In this document: piece after piece, positions 26,301-33,891 of the stretch
Position numbering within the stretch: position 1 is the stretch's first letter
Layout: every line of letters starts with the position of its first letter
Origin: Chitinophaga sp. LS1
GTDB taxonomy: Bacteria > Bacteroidota > Bacteroidia > Chitinophagales > Chitinophagaceae
Reading direction: 5' to 3'
Assembly (NCBI RefSeq): GCF_034274695.1
Contig: NZ_CP128362.1
Coordinates: 806,001-870,000 of the forward strand
DNA length: 64,000 nt
Translations under genes and position numbers: made by a program
The notes under the pieces: generated by a model
Seen by the model: only the letters and a program-made list of their open reading frames with translations
Databases searched by the model: none
Told to the model about the DNA's origin: nothing

Positions 26301-26876
26301 ATCATTCGCAGAAGAAAAGAACAGGGTTGAAGGAGAGGTTCCTCCAATGATGTTAATCATTTCAGGACCATTCTTATAATTAAGCAGGTAGAACTGCCTG
26401 ACATGAGCGAAGTTAAAAGCGACCCTATCCTGTGAGATAAAGGTCTTTAACGTTTCTCCTAACAAACGGTGCCTGGGGTCTTTGGATTTTAGCAGTTTGC
26501 CGAGGTCGCTATCTTCATTTATATCAATGCCATTTCCGACAGCACTGATCCCCGCATTCCATTCAATGATTTCAATTTGGTCCGTGAATGCTTCAATATT
26601 GAAAAAGATATTGGCAATGTCCAGGCAATCAGATACAATCTTATGATAGATGGTATTACCATCCAGGTTACCACTCAGGTTTACATTTCGGAAGGCCGTC
26701 CTTACCAGGTCCATCCTGGCAAATGGAGTAGGAATGGATGTAATCTGGGTATCGGCATTTGCACCGGCAGGGTCGCTGATAGAATTGATAAATGTGTCAT
26801 GCAAATGACCTCCTGTTTCCTGCCAGCCCTCAATATTTTCAGAAGCGCCTTTATGCAGGCGAAAGATTTTGCTCAT
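23361..26876 (-). CDS. Large protein with actin/Hsp70-fold ATPase domain, 1171 aa
   Basis: The first 590 residues have no recognised domain; they contain beta-rich segments (VKVILRIPIRNNRYIEM). An actin/Hsp70-type ATPase starts near residue 600 with the PHOSPHATE-1 motif FAIDFGTTNTHIEYKIG, and the PHOSPHATE-2 motif VNIDIGGGTTDIVAY lies near 826; YITFSGNGARLVKL near 980 fits the adenosine motif. This is an uncommon size and layout; SrfB-type virulence proteins are the nearest thing I recall. It overlaps the gene downstream and is 5 bp after the tubulin-like gene, so the two NTPases are probably partners. Confidence 0.8.
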   Translation of the reverse strand: MSKIFRLHKGASENIEGWQETGGHLHDTFINSISDPAGANADTQITSIPTPFARMDLVRTAFRNVNLSGNLDGNTIYHKIVSDCLDIANIFFNIEAFTDQIEIIEWNAGISAVGNGIDINEDSDLGKLLKSKDPRHRLLGETLKTFISQDRVAFNFAHVRQFYLLNYKNGPEMINIIGGTSPSTLFFSSANDLSFVDIMFANDRVFDNQYCPLHRRDRDFIKYLYSFKAGFPQFSRLFQDVDAYMASCFSLLSDDLRDMIRDLDGGSYEKEYQKISVKAAGNNAEILGHHLRAKKYGVVNTSDENDFVMDASRLIEGPMPCVFPMESFNEPLRFAGGIWQKDYHRKVPAYDPNPLSERMLPNQGHVKYPYLTVSDFLEPYLVRLPYPLDTDKFFGGNYTIRSGESDHGYALPVKKEFFRYFKVEDLKGNVSDGKNRFEMMQMPGGVKVILRIPIRNNRYIEMSRIYVVNQFSDKIQQPDEANNQGIIVEHQFTIAVYPFLKISDPRVNPHYRVMLVDRDLQVLTKHNNYTLNFYNADQPSEAINKLAPRQRSHKHKKEGVTTLYNILEQNFDYIEVVNTTARALLIPLFVPQQAAGKVFKFAIDFGTTNTHIEYKIGNESPRPFDITEKDIQIGTLYAPDDRTLAALKVARLGLGAIALTDIVREEFLPFTIGPGKQYRFPQRTVIYDNGSFNPDEANFALADLNIPFGYLKESIVYGGEITSNLKWGVFNNQKRFERRTRAFMKQLLLMIRNKVLLNGGDLAATEIVWFYPTSMTVNRRMLLDTSWKDYYKRYFGEANKLHSMSESFAPFYYYYHKENVRAHDRSAVNIDIGGGTTDIVAYKGENPILLTSFKFAANAIFGDGYGSNANSNGFVQRFEASISDSLKNITANNLSTVLETLKNQNSNSIELIEFFFSLEDNKTLKDKGITLSFSKMLAAESELKLVLVFFYGAIIYHIAQLMKAKGMEVPEYITFSGNGARLVKLTDGGNLETLNEYTRIIFSDVFETNAPVIEFRFNEKSKEITCKGGLECTDFTLFHKLEKQIGTVLVGGAQQSLIPGTSLRYSQLNDEQLIQDVCSAVSQFVDKFFEWDRQFNYYQHFGVNPSRFEQYKKLLKDKVRNDLQSGITEKLKELAGNVNIDLEETLFFYPLIGAMNRLAYKIYHLNNLVNS

Positions 26877-26881
26877 TGCAG

Positions 26882-28369
26882 TTACAGATTTATTTCTTTA
26901 TTGATGATGACAGCAGTGGCGTCAGAGAACAGTGCCAGTAGTTTTCGGGTACTATTCAAATGATCTAATGGAGGTTCTGACTTTGACAGTACTTTCAGGA
27001 AGTTGTCCACACCTGCAGCATTGAATAGATCTTTCAGGACACTTTTTTTATTCACTACACCATTTACCAGGTTGTAAAAATCCTTCCCGCTCTTTTCTGT
27101 ATCGAGGGCAGTAAAACTTACATTGGAATGTGCCATTTCATTTAACCATTCTGCATAATGCCTGTTAAATAAGGTAATGGCTGAGCGATATCTACCATCC
27201 AATTCATCTATCGTCAGTTTATTATTGCCATGATTGGCCCATGCCTCTCCCTTCCTGCCCGCAAATTCTTCATAATGATGGTCCATAAAATTGCGAAAAA
27301 GACTTAACCTGGTCAGCGGTTTGGCAATCTGGTCATAAGTCTGCCTGGATAGATCAGGGAAAGTAATATTCATACTCTCCTTACCTAAACCAAACTCAAA
27401 ATATTTGGGGCTGACAGCCTTCCTCTCATCGCTGACCTGTAGTTTATTGTCATCCATCGACATAAAGTCGATAATACTTAATGCTGCGGCTAACTCTACA
27501 AAGTGTGCTTTATTCTTCTGCTCATTGGCGCCATCAGCACCTTTCTGATCATTGGTTACTTTATCACCTATATAATAAAGGGCGTTTACTGCACGAATGC
27601 TCTCTCCTGTCAGGTTATGTGCATAGTAGGACAAAGCTGCCTTCGTTTTGGTGGTGAAAGAATTACTATCTATCGTTACACCATTGGCCTTATCCACACC
27701 GAAGTAAGGAAGTACGGTCACAGCACCCACCCTGGCGCGTTGTAAATAGTAATGCCTGGGAATAGGGGGCGCGGCATCGCGGATATTCTTTAACAATAAG
27801 GGAAAACCAGCTGCACCAGTACCGCCAAAAATGGAACTCACAATGAATACTCTATCCTGCTCTTCAAAGCTGGAAGCAAACTTTCTAAAAAAAGGCGCAT
27901 CCTTAAATTTATTCAGCACCACACTTCCAATATTAGGGTTCCCCTTAAAGCCCACTTCCATGTCGGCGTCCAGGTTCGCCTTCGAAAACAATAACGAGGC
28001 AAAGGCCTTATTACTTTTATCCAGTTCACTATAGCCTATAAACTCCCTGAATCGTTGTTCCTTTACGCCATCTATGTCAAATTTAAAATTGTCAGAGAGA
28101 TAACCGGCATCACCTAACTCATCCAGTGAGGAAATCATCGTTTTAAAAAAGTCACTACTATCAGAAGCTCCTTTTTCCCTGATTCCTTTATATGTTTTCA
28201 GTAGTTCAATAGTTCTGGTCAGGTCACCATTCGATGTATCAGGATCAATGATGATAGGAACGATGGCATCGGTATTTTTAATCTGTACACCTGCGGCCAT
28301 GAGCATGGTCAATGCCTTTACAACACGAGAGCCGGTACCTCCTATTGCAAACAGGAATAGTTTAGCCAT
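26882..28369 (-). CDS. Tubulin/FtsZ-like GTPase family protein
   Basis: The 495-residue protein starts MAKLFLFAIGGTGSRVVKAL, the N-terminal nucleotide-binding strand-loop of tubulin_2-type proteins, and has the tubulin signature-like FGGTGAAGFPLL at residues 181-192, which replaces GGGTGSG. An IDPDT motif (41-45) follows the third strand. The C-terminal half is helical. Proteins of this kind (tubulin_2/FtsZ-like families) occur with VWA and membrane proteins in bacteria and have been proposed to act in membrane remodelling. It sits between the large actin-fold ATPase and a small membrane protein. Confidence 0.8.
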   Translation of the reverse strand: MAKLFLFAIGGTGSRVVKALTMLMAAGVQIKNTDAIVPIIIDPDTSNGDLTRTIELLKTYKGIREKGASDSSDFFKTMISSLDELGDAGYLSDNFKFDIDGVKEQRFREFIGYSELDKSNKAFASLLFSKANLDADMEVGFKGNPNIGSVVLNKFKDAPFFRKFASSFEEQDRVFIVSSIFGGTGAAGFPLLLKNIRDAAPPIPRHYYLQRARVGAVTVLPYFGVDKANGVTIDSNSFTTKTKAALSYYAHNLTGESIRAVNALYYIGDKVTNDQKGADGANEQKNKAHFVELAAALSIIDFMSMDDNKLQVSDERKAVSPKYFEFGLGKESMNITFPDLSRQTYDQIAKPLTRLSLFRNFMDHHYEEFAGRKGEAWANHGNNKLTIDELDGRYRSAITLFNRHYAEWLNEMAHSNVSFTALDTEKSGKDFYNLVNGVVNKKSVLKDLFNAAGVDNFLKVLSKSEPPLDHLNSTRKLLALFSDATAVIINKEINL

Positions 28370-28371
28370 GG

Positions 28372-28815
28372 TTAGAAGGGGATTTTTTTGTTACAAATAC
28401 TTTTCCATTTAATAAGGAGAGATAAAAGAACAGACCATACGACGGAGTAAATAGCGGCTGTAATACCAAATCCTATGCAGTCACCATCATGGAAACTGAG
28501 TTGTTCGCAGTACCGATGGTTGACCAGGTCTCTATGTGAACCTACATACGCAATCAGAAAAATGATAAATGCACCCACCAGGATATTACCCAACCACCAT
28601 CCCACCTGGTTAAATGGAGAACGGTTGAGCAATCCATAATAATAGTTGAACAGGATCACTACATTTACGAAAATAAGTGCGAGAAATACAAAGTTATAAG
28701 CAGATTGCCGGGACATGGTTTGACAATCGATGTCCAGTCCGCGCAAATGTTCTCCCAGTCCACCAGAAGAAGAATATAATCCGACTGCTTCAAAGAGGGC
28801 AGGTAAAATGTTCAT
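28372..28815 (-). CDS. Small four-helix membrane protein
   Basis: The 147-residue protein has four hydrophobic segments (FVFLALIFVNVVILFNYYYGL, WWLGNILVGAFIIFLIAYVG, FGITAAIYSVVWSVLLSLLI) and a Cys pair in the loop CEQLSFHDGDCIG. It lies between the VWA-like lipoprotein and the tubulin-like gene with gaps of 16 and 2 bp. It may be the membrane anchor for the cytoplasmic NTPases. No family recognised. Confidence 0.7.
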   Translation of the reverse strand: MNILPALFEAVGLYSSSGGLGEHLRGLDIDCQTMSRQSAYNFVFLALIFVNVVILFNYYYGLLNRSPFNQVGWWLGNILVGAFIIFLIAYVGSHRDLVNHRYCEQLSFHDGDCIGFGITAAIYSVVWSVLLSLLIKWKSICNKKIPF

Positions 28816-28831
28816 GATAATTGAATTTTAT

Positions 28832-30073
28832 TTAGTTCCTGATAGAAATTGGAGGAATAGGTATTGTGAACTGATGAGTCGTGCTACTGGCTTTATAGGC
28901 CTGTGAAACACCACTCATCAGTTGTCTGAATCCGAATGTCTGGTGTTGTTGCAGGCTGTCTGACGGGTTGTTATCATCCTCATTTCCTGTTTGAATGATC
29001 CAGGTTGGGAGCTCATACCTGAGGCCGATTTTTAAAATATGATGGGATTGCAAATGATCCGTTTTAAGGGTGAGGGTATGGAGAATACCCGTATCTTTTT
29101 TAACACTCACCACAGAAAATTTATCATTGACAGTATAGTTATTCACATCCATCAAATAATCTTCCTGGTACCCTAGCCGGCTAAGATCTGCATTAAAGGA
29201 AAACTGGAATACGCCTTTATTAGCTTCGGCCCCTGTTAATGCCATCCGGCATGCTGGTTTTGCAAATTCAAAATTGCCTTTCTTATTATAGTAAGTCATC
29301 GTAGCATACGCCGAATCAGTGGGATCATTCGCAGACAAACAATAACTAGCTTCATAGCCTGGGTAACTTTTGAAATCTATTGTCTGGAGTAATGCAGCCA
29401 GGTTTTCTTTTTTCCCAAATAAGAGCAGGTAGTAGGGTCTGTTGATATTATTCACTTTCATGGGCTTGCCGCCATTGGATTCAGCATAATAGATTCCGGA
29501 AAAAGAGGAATTGTATTTAATAACAATGGTCGATATCTTCCCTTCAGCTTTAAACTTATTGGACATGAAAATTTTCATCTCTGCTTCAGCAAGCGAGCTA
29601 TTACCTCCTTTATCAGAGAAGATACAATCTGATACCAGGATACTTACTTTTTTCCCCATTTGAATGGTGCAGGAATCTATCACCTGTGGCAATAGCGACG
29701 AGCCATTGGAGGAACATAATGATTTCAGGGTACCTGGGTTAAGACTCATTACTGACTTTACCAGGGGAATATTAGTTGGTGGCTGGAAAGGACAGATATG
29801 CCCACTAATAAAGAATAATTGAGGTTCCCTTTTTAGTTGAGCCGGGATATCGCTGATAAAGTTAATAAGGACTTTTTTGAAGTCGGCATTGTTTCCCAGG
29901 TAACCGGCCATGCTACCAGAGTTTTCGATATAGATGTTATAATCCACATTGGGGACAGCTTGCTTTTGAGGGCCGCATTTATAGTGGATAGCTTCATCCC
30001 CTCCACATCCCCATAAAAATATCAGTAAAAAAAACAGGAGTTTTCCATGGGGCAGGGTATACGCATTCTTCAT
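28832..30073 (-). CDS. VWA-like lipoprotein, first gene of the motor-cytoskeleton operon
   Basis: The ATG at 30073 (MKNAYTLPHGKLLFFLLIFLWGC) gives a lipoprotein signal with lipobox LWGC; the longer frame to 30190 would hide it. The mature protein begins with a von Willebrand-like strand and MIDAS-like loop VDYNIYIENSGSMAGYLG, where the first metal ligand is Glu instead of Asp, and later VSILVSDCIFSDKGG as the second MIDAS strand. The C-terminal 200 residues are beta-rich. As a surface lipoprotein it could be the sensor or contact part of the machine encoded downstream. Confidence 0.8.
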   Translation of the reverse strand: MKNAYTLPHGKLLFFLLIFLWGCGGDEAIHYKCGPQKQAVPNVDYNIYIENSGSMAGYLGNNADFKKVLINFISDIPAQLKREPQLFFISGHICPFQPPTNIPLVKSVMSLNPGTLKSLCSSNGSSLLPQVIDSCTIQMGKKVSILVSDCIFSDKGGNSSLAEAEMKIFMSNKFKAEGKISTIVIKYNSSFSGIYYAESNGGKPMKVNNINRPYYLLLFGKKENLAALLQTIDFKSYPGYEASYCLSANDPTDSAYATMTYYNKKGNFEFAKPACRMALTGAEANKGVFQFSFNADLSRLGYQEDYLMDVNNYTVNDKFSVVSVKKDTGILHTLTLKTDHLQSHHILKIGLRYELPTWIIQTGNEDDNNPSDSLQQHQTFGFRQLMSGVSQAYKASSTTHQFTIPIPPISIRN

Positions 30074-30249
30074 GTTGGGAATTTTATCATACCAGCAGTT
30101 TATGTCTCTTGTCTGAACAAAGGTGACATTAACCGGGGTAGGAAAAAACCTGGGGAGGGAGGGGATTTTTCCGGTATTTGTATCCACCAATATGTAGCAA
30201 TCCAGTAATAGTTTAGCTTTACTTCATTCACCAACAAAATCGCTATGCT

Positions 30250-30420
30250 ATGAATTACGGACAACCAATGATAGTAATGGGCTGTATAATCCTCCTGATC
30301 GCACTATATGTTTTCATCGTTCGATGGGTGCTGCGTATTAACGACATCATTTTTTACCTTGACAAAATAAATGAGAAGCTGGCAAGAATGGAGCAATCCA
30401 AAGAACCTCCTCAAGAGTAA
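30250..30420 (+). CDS. Small single-pass membrane protein, 56 aa
   Basis: The frame starts MNYGQPMIVMGCIILLIALYVFIVRW and ends in an amphipathic helix NDIIFYLDKINEKLARMEQ. It is a one-helix protein with a coiled cytoplasmic tail. It is 6 bp before the next gene and divergent from the VWA-like lipoprotein. Too small for family assignment. Confidence 0.6.
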   Translation: MNYGQPMIVMGCIILLIALYVFIVRWVLRINDIIFYLDKINEKLARMEQSKEPPQE

Positions 30421-30426
30421 TAAATC

Positions 30427-30723
30427 ATGAGACTATTCACCTTTTTCACAGCAGCCTTACTTTTCATTGCTACAATTCAATTACCAATAGGCTTCTACAC
30501 CGCTCTACGCATATTGGTTTTTATCTGTTCAATATTGTTAGTCAGGTCATCCTACCAGGATAGCCTGACTAACTGGGTGATCATTTTTTTGGTAATAGCG
30601 GTTTTATTTAATCCAATTATCCCTGTTTATCTATATAAAAAGAGTATCTGGATACCTATTGATATAATAGCAGGGATATTGTTCATGGCGAAAGGTCTAT
30701 TTTGGAAAAGAACCACTCATTAA
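30427..30723 (+). CDS. Small membrane protein, DUF6804-like
   Basis: The 98-residue product is mostly hydrophobic with three to four helices (LFTFFTAALLFIATIQLPIGFY, ALRILVFICSILLVR, WVIIFLVIAVLFNPIIPVYLY, WIPIDIIAGILFMAKGLFW). The layout FYTALR...PIIPVYLYK.IW matches the DUF6804 type as I recall. Function unknown. It pairs with the small protein just upstream and ends at a shared bidirectional terminator. Confidence 0.68.
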   Translation: MRLFTFFTAALLFIATIQLPIGFYTALRILVFICSILLVRSSYQDSLTNWVIIFLVIAVLFNPIIPVYLYKKSIWIPIDIIAGILFMAKGLFWKRTTH

Positions 30724-30750
30724 AAGAGTCAGGTAGGTCCTGACTCTTTT
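30722..30750. terminator. Bidirectional terminator
   Basis: AAAAGAGTCAGG (30722-30733) and CCTGACTCTTTT (30739-30750) form a perfect 12-bp stem with a 5-nt loop and A/T runs on both sides. It lies between convergent genes and overlaps both stop codons. Confidence 0.9.
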
Positions 30751-31354
30751 AATACACATTTCCATACACCTCCTGTAAGCACGTATCCCTTACAATCTTT
30801 ATCTGCTGTGACTGTCCCACAAAAGAAATCTCCATTTTATTACTCCCATTCTCAAAAGTCCACCCTGGCGCATCCAGGTATAAATCCGCCGTCTGACTCC
30901 TATACACATAAGGAATCCCGAAAAACCGCGCATTCGCATGCTCAACCTTTACCGTCTTCAACTCTGCCCCTACCAATAATCTCAGAGAATAAAAATCTCC
31001 CTCCAACGGCTGGTCCTTCTTCCCCGTCACTAAAAGCAAATAATCAAACGACCGCATATTCTTCACTAAAAAGAACCCACCTAACACCGTCAACATAAAT
31101 ACCACCACCGGCCCACCCAACTGCAACGTTCCATTAAATTGCCTTCCGGAGAAATGAGCATTCGACCGCATTACCCCAAATAAAAACGAAGCAGTCGAGA
31201 ACCCTAACGGAATCAAGGCGATATAAAATAAATTCTGGTCTATGCCCATCTTAATCAACTCTTCCGATCTATTAATGTACAACCAGACAATCCCCAAACT
31301 TATCCCCAAAAACAAAAGTGAATACACCACATACAGTGTTAGTTTCCGTTCCAT
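30749..31354 (-). CDS. Membrane protein of unknown function, 201 aa
   Basis: Three N-terminal helices (LTLYVVYSLLFLGISLGIVWLYI, FYIALIPLGFSTASFLFGV, GGPVVVFMLTVLGGFFLV) are followed by a soluble domain of about 100 residues (LRLLVGAELKTVKVEHANARFFGIPYVYRSQTADLYLD). The soluble part may be an extended beta domain. It is 10 bp after the 31365-32354 gene, so probably co-transcribed with the sigma-like regulator upstream. Coding strand is G-rich. Unrecognised. Confidence 0.62.
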   Translation of the reverse strand: MERKLTLYVVYSLLFLGISLGIVWLYINRSEELIKMGIDQNLFYIALIPLGFSTASFLFGVMRSNAHFSGRQFNGTLQLGGPVVVFMLTVLGGFFLVKNMRSFDYLLLVTGKKDQPLEGDFYSLRLLVGAELKTVKVEHANARFFGIPYVYRSQTADLYLDAPGWTFENGSNKMEISFVGQSQQIKIVRDTCLQEVYGNVY

Positions 31355-31364
31355 AATAACTAGT

Positions 31365-32354
31365 CTATCTATTTATTGATATCAAAGGGTTAGATAATTT
31401 ACTTTCTTCAATGCCAACGTATTTCTGTTGCTCATTTGCATTTTGATTATCCTGATGTTCACGAATAGCACCTTGAATAATAGCCGATATTTTCTCTTCT
31501 AATGGAGTTTGGGGTTTCTTGCTGATTTTCATCTTACGGTTTATCTTTCCCCTTTGAAATACCGGCTGCTCAATATTTGATTTATTCAATAAATTCCATC
31601 TCTTATTATTTACCATAAAATTAAAATATGCATCCATCACAGACATTCGCTGGAATGCTCTTTGCATGACCAGATCTAATTTTACAGTTAAATTATACCA
31701 TTCTATACTGGAACTGTTTTCTCTATTTCCTGGAATACTACGTATATATTCAAACGGGGAGATATATTGCAGACAATCAGCAAACTCAAATTTTAAGAAA
31801 TAATACTCCCTGAAATAAAATAAATAAACCTTCGCTGTATAAATAATTATAATCCGTTCAGTCCATTGCTCCAAACGAACAACTGCTTGTTTAATCAAAT
31901 CAATCAATGAATGTTCCTCTTCGGCACAACGATCATTTACTCCCTGATAAAAATCAAGCAGAAATAAAATTTCTTTATTATTAGCAAAAGGATTGTCAAT
32001 TGAATATAATCCTCCTCCTACATGAATGATCATCGTTTTTCTTGCAGGTGATTTTATCGGATCCTCTTCATCCAGTTTCTCCATCACATTTCCAATAAAC
32101 ACCTGGATATCTACTTCTTTCTTATTAAAATACTTCGCTAGCTCATCTGCATCTGTTATTTTATGATCAGCAATAATATCTTTCAGATATTCAATTGTAT
32201 CACATACCATCTCATTATTCAAAACAATATCAATAGTGTGATCCTTAAACAAAAACTGATAGATGGATTGCAATTCTATCTCTGTAAGATCTACAGTATC
32301 GTGAAAAATGTTTAGTATGCTCTTTAATATATCGGAATGGTTACATTTAATCAT
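31365..32354 (-). CDS. Hypothetical helical protein, 329 aa
   Basis: I use the ATG at 32354 (MIKCNHSDILKSILNIFHDTVDL); an upstream ATG at 32375 is possible. The protein is rich in Leu, Ile, Tyr and Phe and looks all-helical (LYYREYYFLKFEFADCLQYI-type segments, SPARKTMIIHVGGG). It has a basic, Gln-rich C-terminus (EHQDNQNANEQQKY). I recognise no domain. It follows the sigma-like regulator, which may control it. Confidence 0.55.
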   Translation of the reverse strand: MIKCNHSDILKSILNIFHDTVDLTEIELQSIYQFLFKDHTIDIVLNNEMVCDTIEYLKDIIADHKITDADELAKYFNKKEVDIQVFIGNVMEKLDEEDPIKSPARKTMIIHVGGGLYSIDNPFANNKEILFLLDFYQGVNDRCAEEEHSLIDLIKQAVVRLEQWTERIIIIYTAKVYLFYFREYYFLKFEFADCLQYISPFEYIRSIPGNRENSSSIEWYNLTVKLDLVMQRAFQRMSVMDAYFNFMVNNKRWNLLNKSNIEQPVFQRGKINRKMKISKKPQTPLEEKISAIIQGAIREHQDNQNANEQQKYVGIEESKLSNPLISINR

Positions 32355-32390
32355 TGTAAGTAATTTGGATGGGTACATTAATAATAACAA

Positions 32391-32879
32391 TCACTTCTTG
32401 TTTTTATTTCTGTAAACTTTCATTTTCAAACTTCCTTCAGTAATATTCATCTTTTGAGATATCTCATCATAGTCATAACCATGCTCCCTCATCTCATACA
32501 TGTCGTAGAGATTCCGATTTTTTTTCCATACTTTCTCCAGACCGTCTTTTACGGCAAGCCGTTCATACGGATCCAGCCCCTGGTCTCTAATTTCCATCAC
32601 TTTTTCAGTGATCCCTTCTACCTTGCCGCTAAATTTTTCCAGGTATTCACTCAAAATATTTTTAGCTTTCAGGTACAGCAAGGTCTTAATTTCATACCTT
32701 TCTTTATAGTCTTCTTTCCGGCTATTTTTTAAGGTTTCCTCAATCGTTTTTTGCACCAGATCAATAGGGAGCAATGCATTATCCATACCTTTCAGGCACT
32801 TCATTCGATTATAAAACATCATTTCCAGATGATGGGACTCTTTTGATAGTATTTCTACTATTTCCCGATCATTATACAT
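32391..32879 (-). CDS. Sigma-70-like small regulator (region 4-like)
   Basis: The ATG at 32879 gives a 162-residue protein starting MYNDREIVEILSKESHHLEMMF. The C-terminal 60 residues, LYDMYEMREHGYDYDEISQKMNITEGSLKMKVYRNKNKK, have the length and spacing of sigma region 4 (helix-turn-helix with YDEISQKMNITEGSLK). The N-terminal half could be region 2, but the -10-binding signature is degenerate. It may be an ECF-like sigma factor with an atypical region 2. It is the first gene of a three-gene operon. Confidence 0.65.
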   Translation of the reverse strand: MYNDREIVEILSKESHHLEMMFYNRMKCLKGMDNALLPIDLVQKTIEETLKNSRKEDYKERYEIKTLLYLKAKNILSEYLEKFSGKVEGITEKVMEIRDQGLDPYERLAVKDGLEKVWKKNRNLYDMYEMREHGYDYDEISQKMNITEGSLKMKVYRNKNKK

Positions 32880-33345
32880 AGCGATGGTTTTAAAAGTTAT
32901 TAATGCGATCAACAACAAAATGCAGCAAAAAAGAGGAACAATTATTTAGAAGATTTTACATCCCCGGGCTTACCTCATGTTGCTATTTTTACGCCTGCTA
33001 CATATATATAAACATGCATTCCTCTCAAAAAGTAACATGTAACTATACAAGTCAATAGTTAATGTCTGGTTAACAAAATTCACATTAATAAAAATCATAT
33101 TATTTACTATAATCCTTTTAAAAATGCCATTCCAATTATCAATGTGTAATTATACATCCAGTGAATTTTGAGCAGTAATTTTCTTATAAACTATCTGCCA
33201 GGAACCGAAAGATGAAACTCAAATACACAATTTGATTCTGAAAATATCAATCTGATAAATACATTGTCAATCAATCACTTATCGAAAATAATTTTATTTT
33301 ATAAATATAAAATTCGCTAAACTTGTGTCCCAATAAACAAGTTCT
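32880..33345. other. AT-rich intergenic, 466 bp
   Basis: Divergent intergenic region between the sigma-like regulator and the plus-strand gene at 33346. It has many A/T runs and no ORF over 30 codons. Presumably it holds promoters for both directions, but I could not place a -33/-7 pair. Confidence 0.4.
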
Positions 33346-33843
33346 ATGAATGTTGTATCACTCATTAGTAAGACTGATCTTAATCGCATTCCGAAGATAT
33401 ATGCTGATATCGGGAGTAAAGTGAAGGGCCAGATTTACATAAGGAGAGCTTTAAAAGAAATAGGCTATTATCAGCCCTTCTTTCTATTTATATTGAATCG
33501 ATATAAAATGGAATTAGATAAAGAATCGGCAAAACCATTATTAAAACTCTATTTTCTGATATGGTTCTTTTATAAAAGAAAAACACGCATCCGCGATATA
33601 CCAGTTACCTCGGAGAGATACATGCAAGCCGAATTTGAAATAGCAGATATCGGGGAGGATGAACAATTATTTGACGCACTCGAAAGCCCAGGATCAAGAG
33701 CACTGATATCAATTATTTTATCAAAATTCAAGCAGGACCCTGAAATCGAACCAATACTTCAAAATTCTGACAGTACTGTTTTTATAAGTATCTGCAGCTT
33801 TATCAGATGCTTTGACGAGATCACTACCAAACGCTGGCCATAA
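33346..33843 (+). CDS. Hypothetical protein, 165 aa
   Basis: The protein is helical and basic, with FILNRYKMELDKESAKPLLKLYFLIWFFYKRKTRIRD in its middle and an acidic C-terminal half (EFEIADIGEDEQLFDALESPG). No signal peptide. I do not recognise it. It stands alone, followed 8 bp later by a bidirectional hairpin. Confidence 0.58.
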   Translation: MNVVSLISKTDLNRIPKIYADIGSKVKGQIYIRRALKEIGYYQPFFLFILNRYKMELDKESAKPLLKLYFLIWFFYKRKTRIRDIPVTSERYMQAEFEIADIGEDEQLFDALESPGSRALISIILSKFKQDPEIEPILQNSDSTVFISICSFIRCFDEITTKRWP

Positions 33844-33850
33844 CGTAAAA

Positions 33851-33875
33851 AATGGGCGTGTGCTACACGCCCATT
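33851..33875. terminator. Bidirectional terminator
   Basis: AATGGGCGTG (33851-33860) and CACGCCCATT (33866-33875) pair perfectly around TGCTA, with an A-run before and T-rich DNA after. Located between convergent genes. Confidence 0.8.
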
Positions 33876-33891
33876 ATCTCAATTACTTATT

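Noticed and set aside
20074..30073. Complete Zorya defence system
   Set aside because: ZorA- and ZorB-like genes are present but no ZorC, ZorD helicase or ZorE nuclease is seen; the other genes are different.
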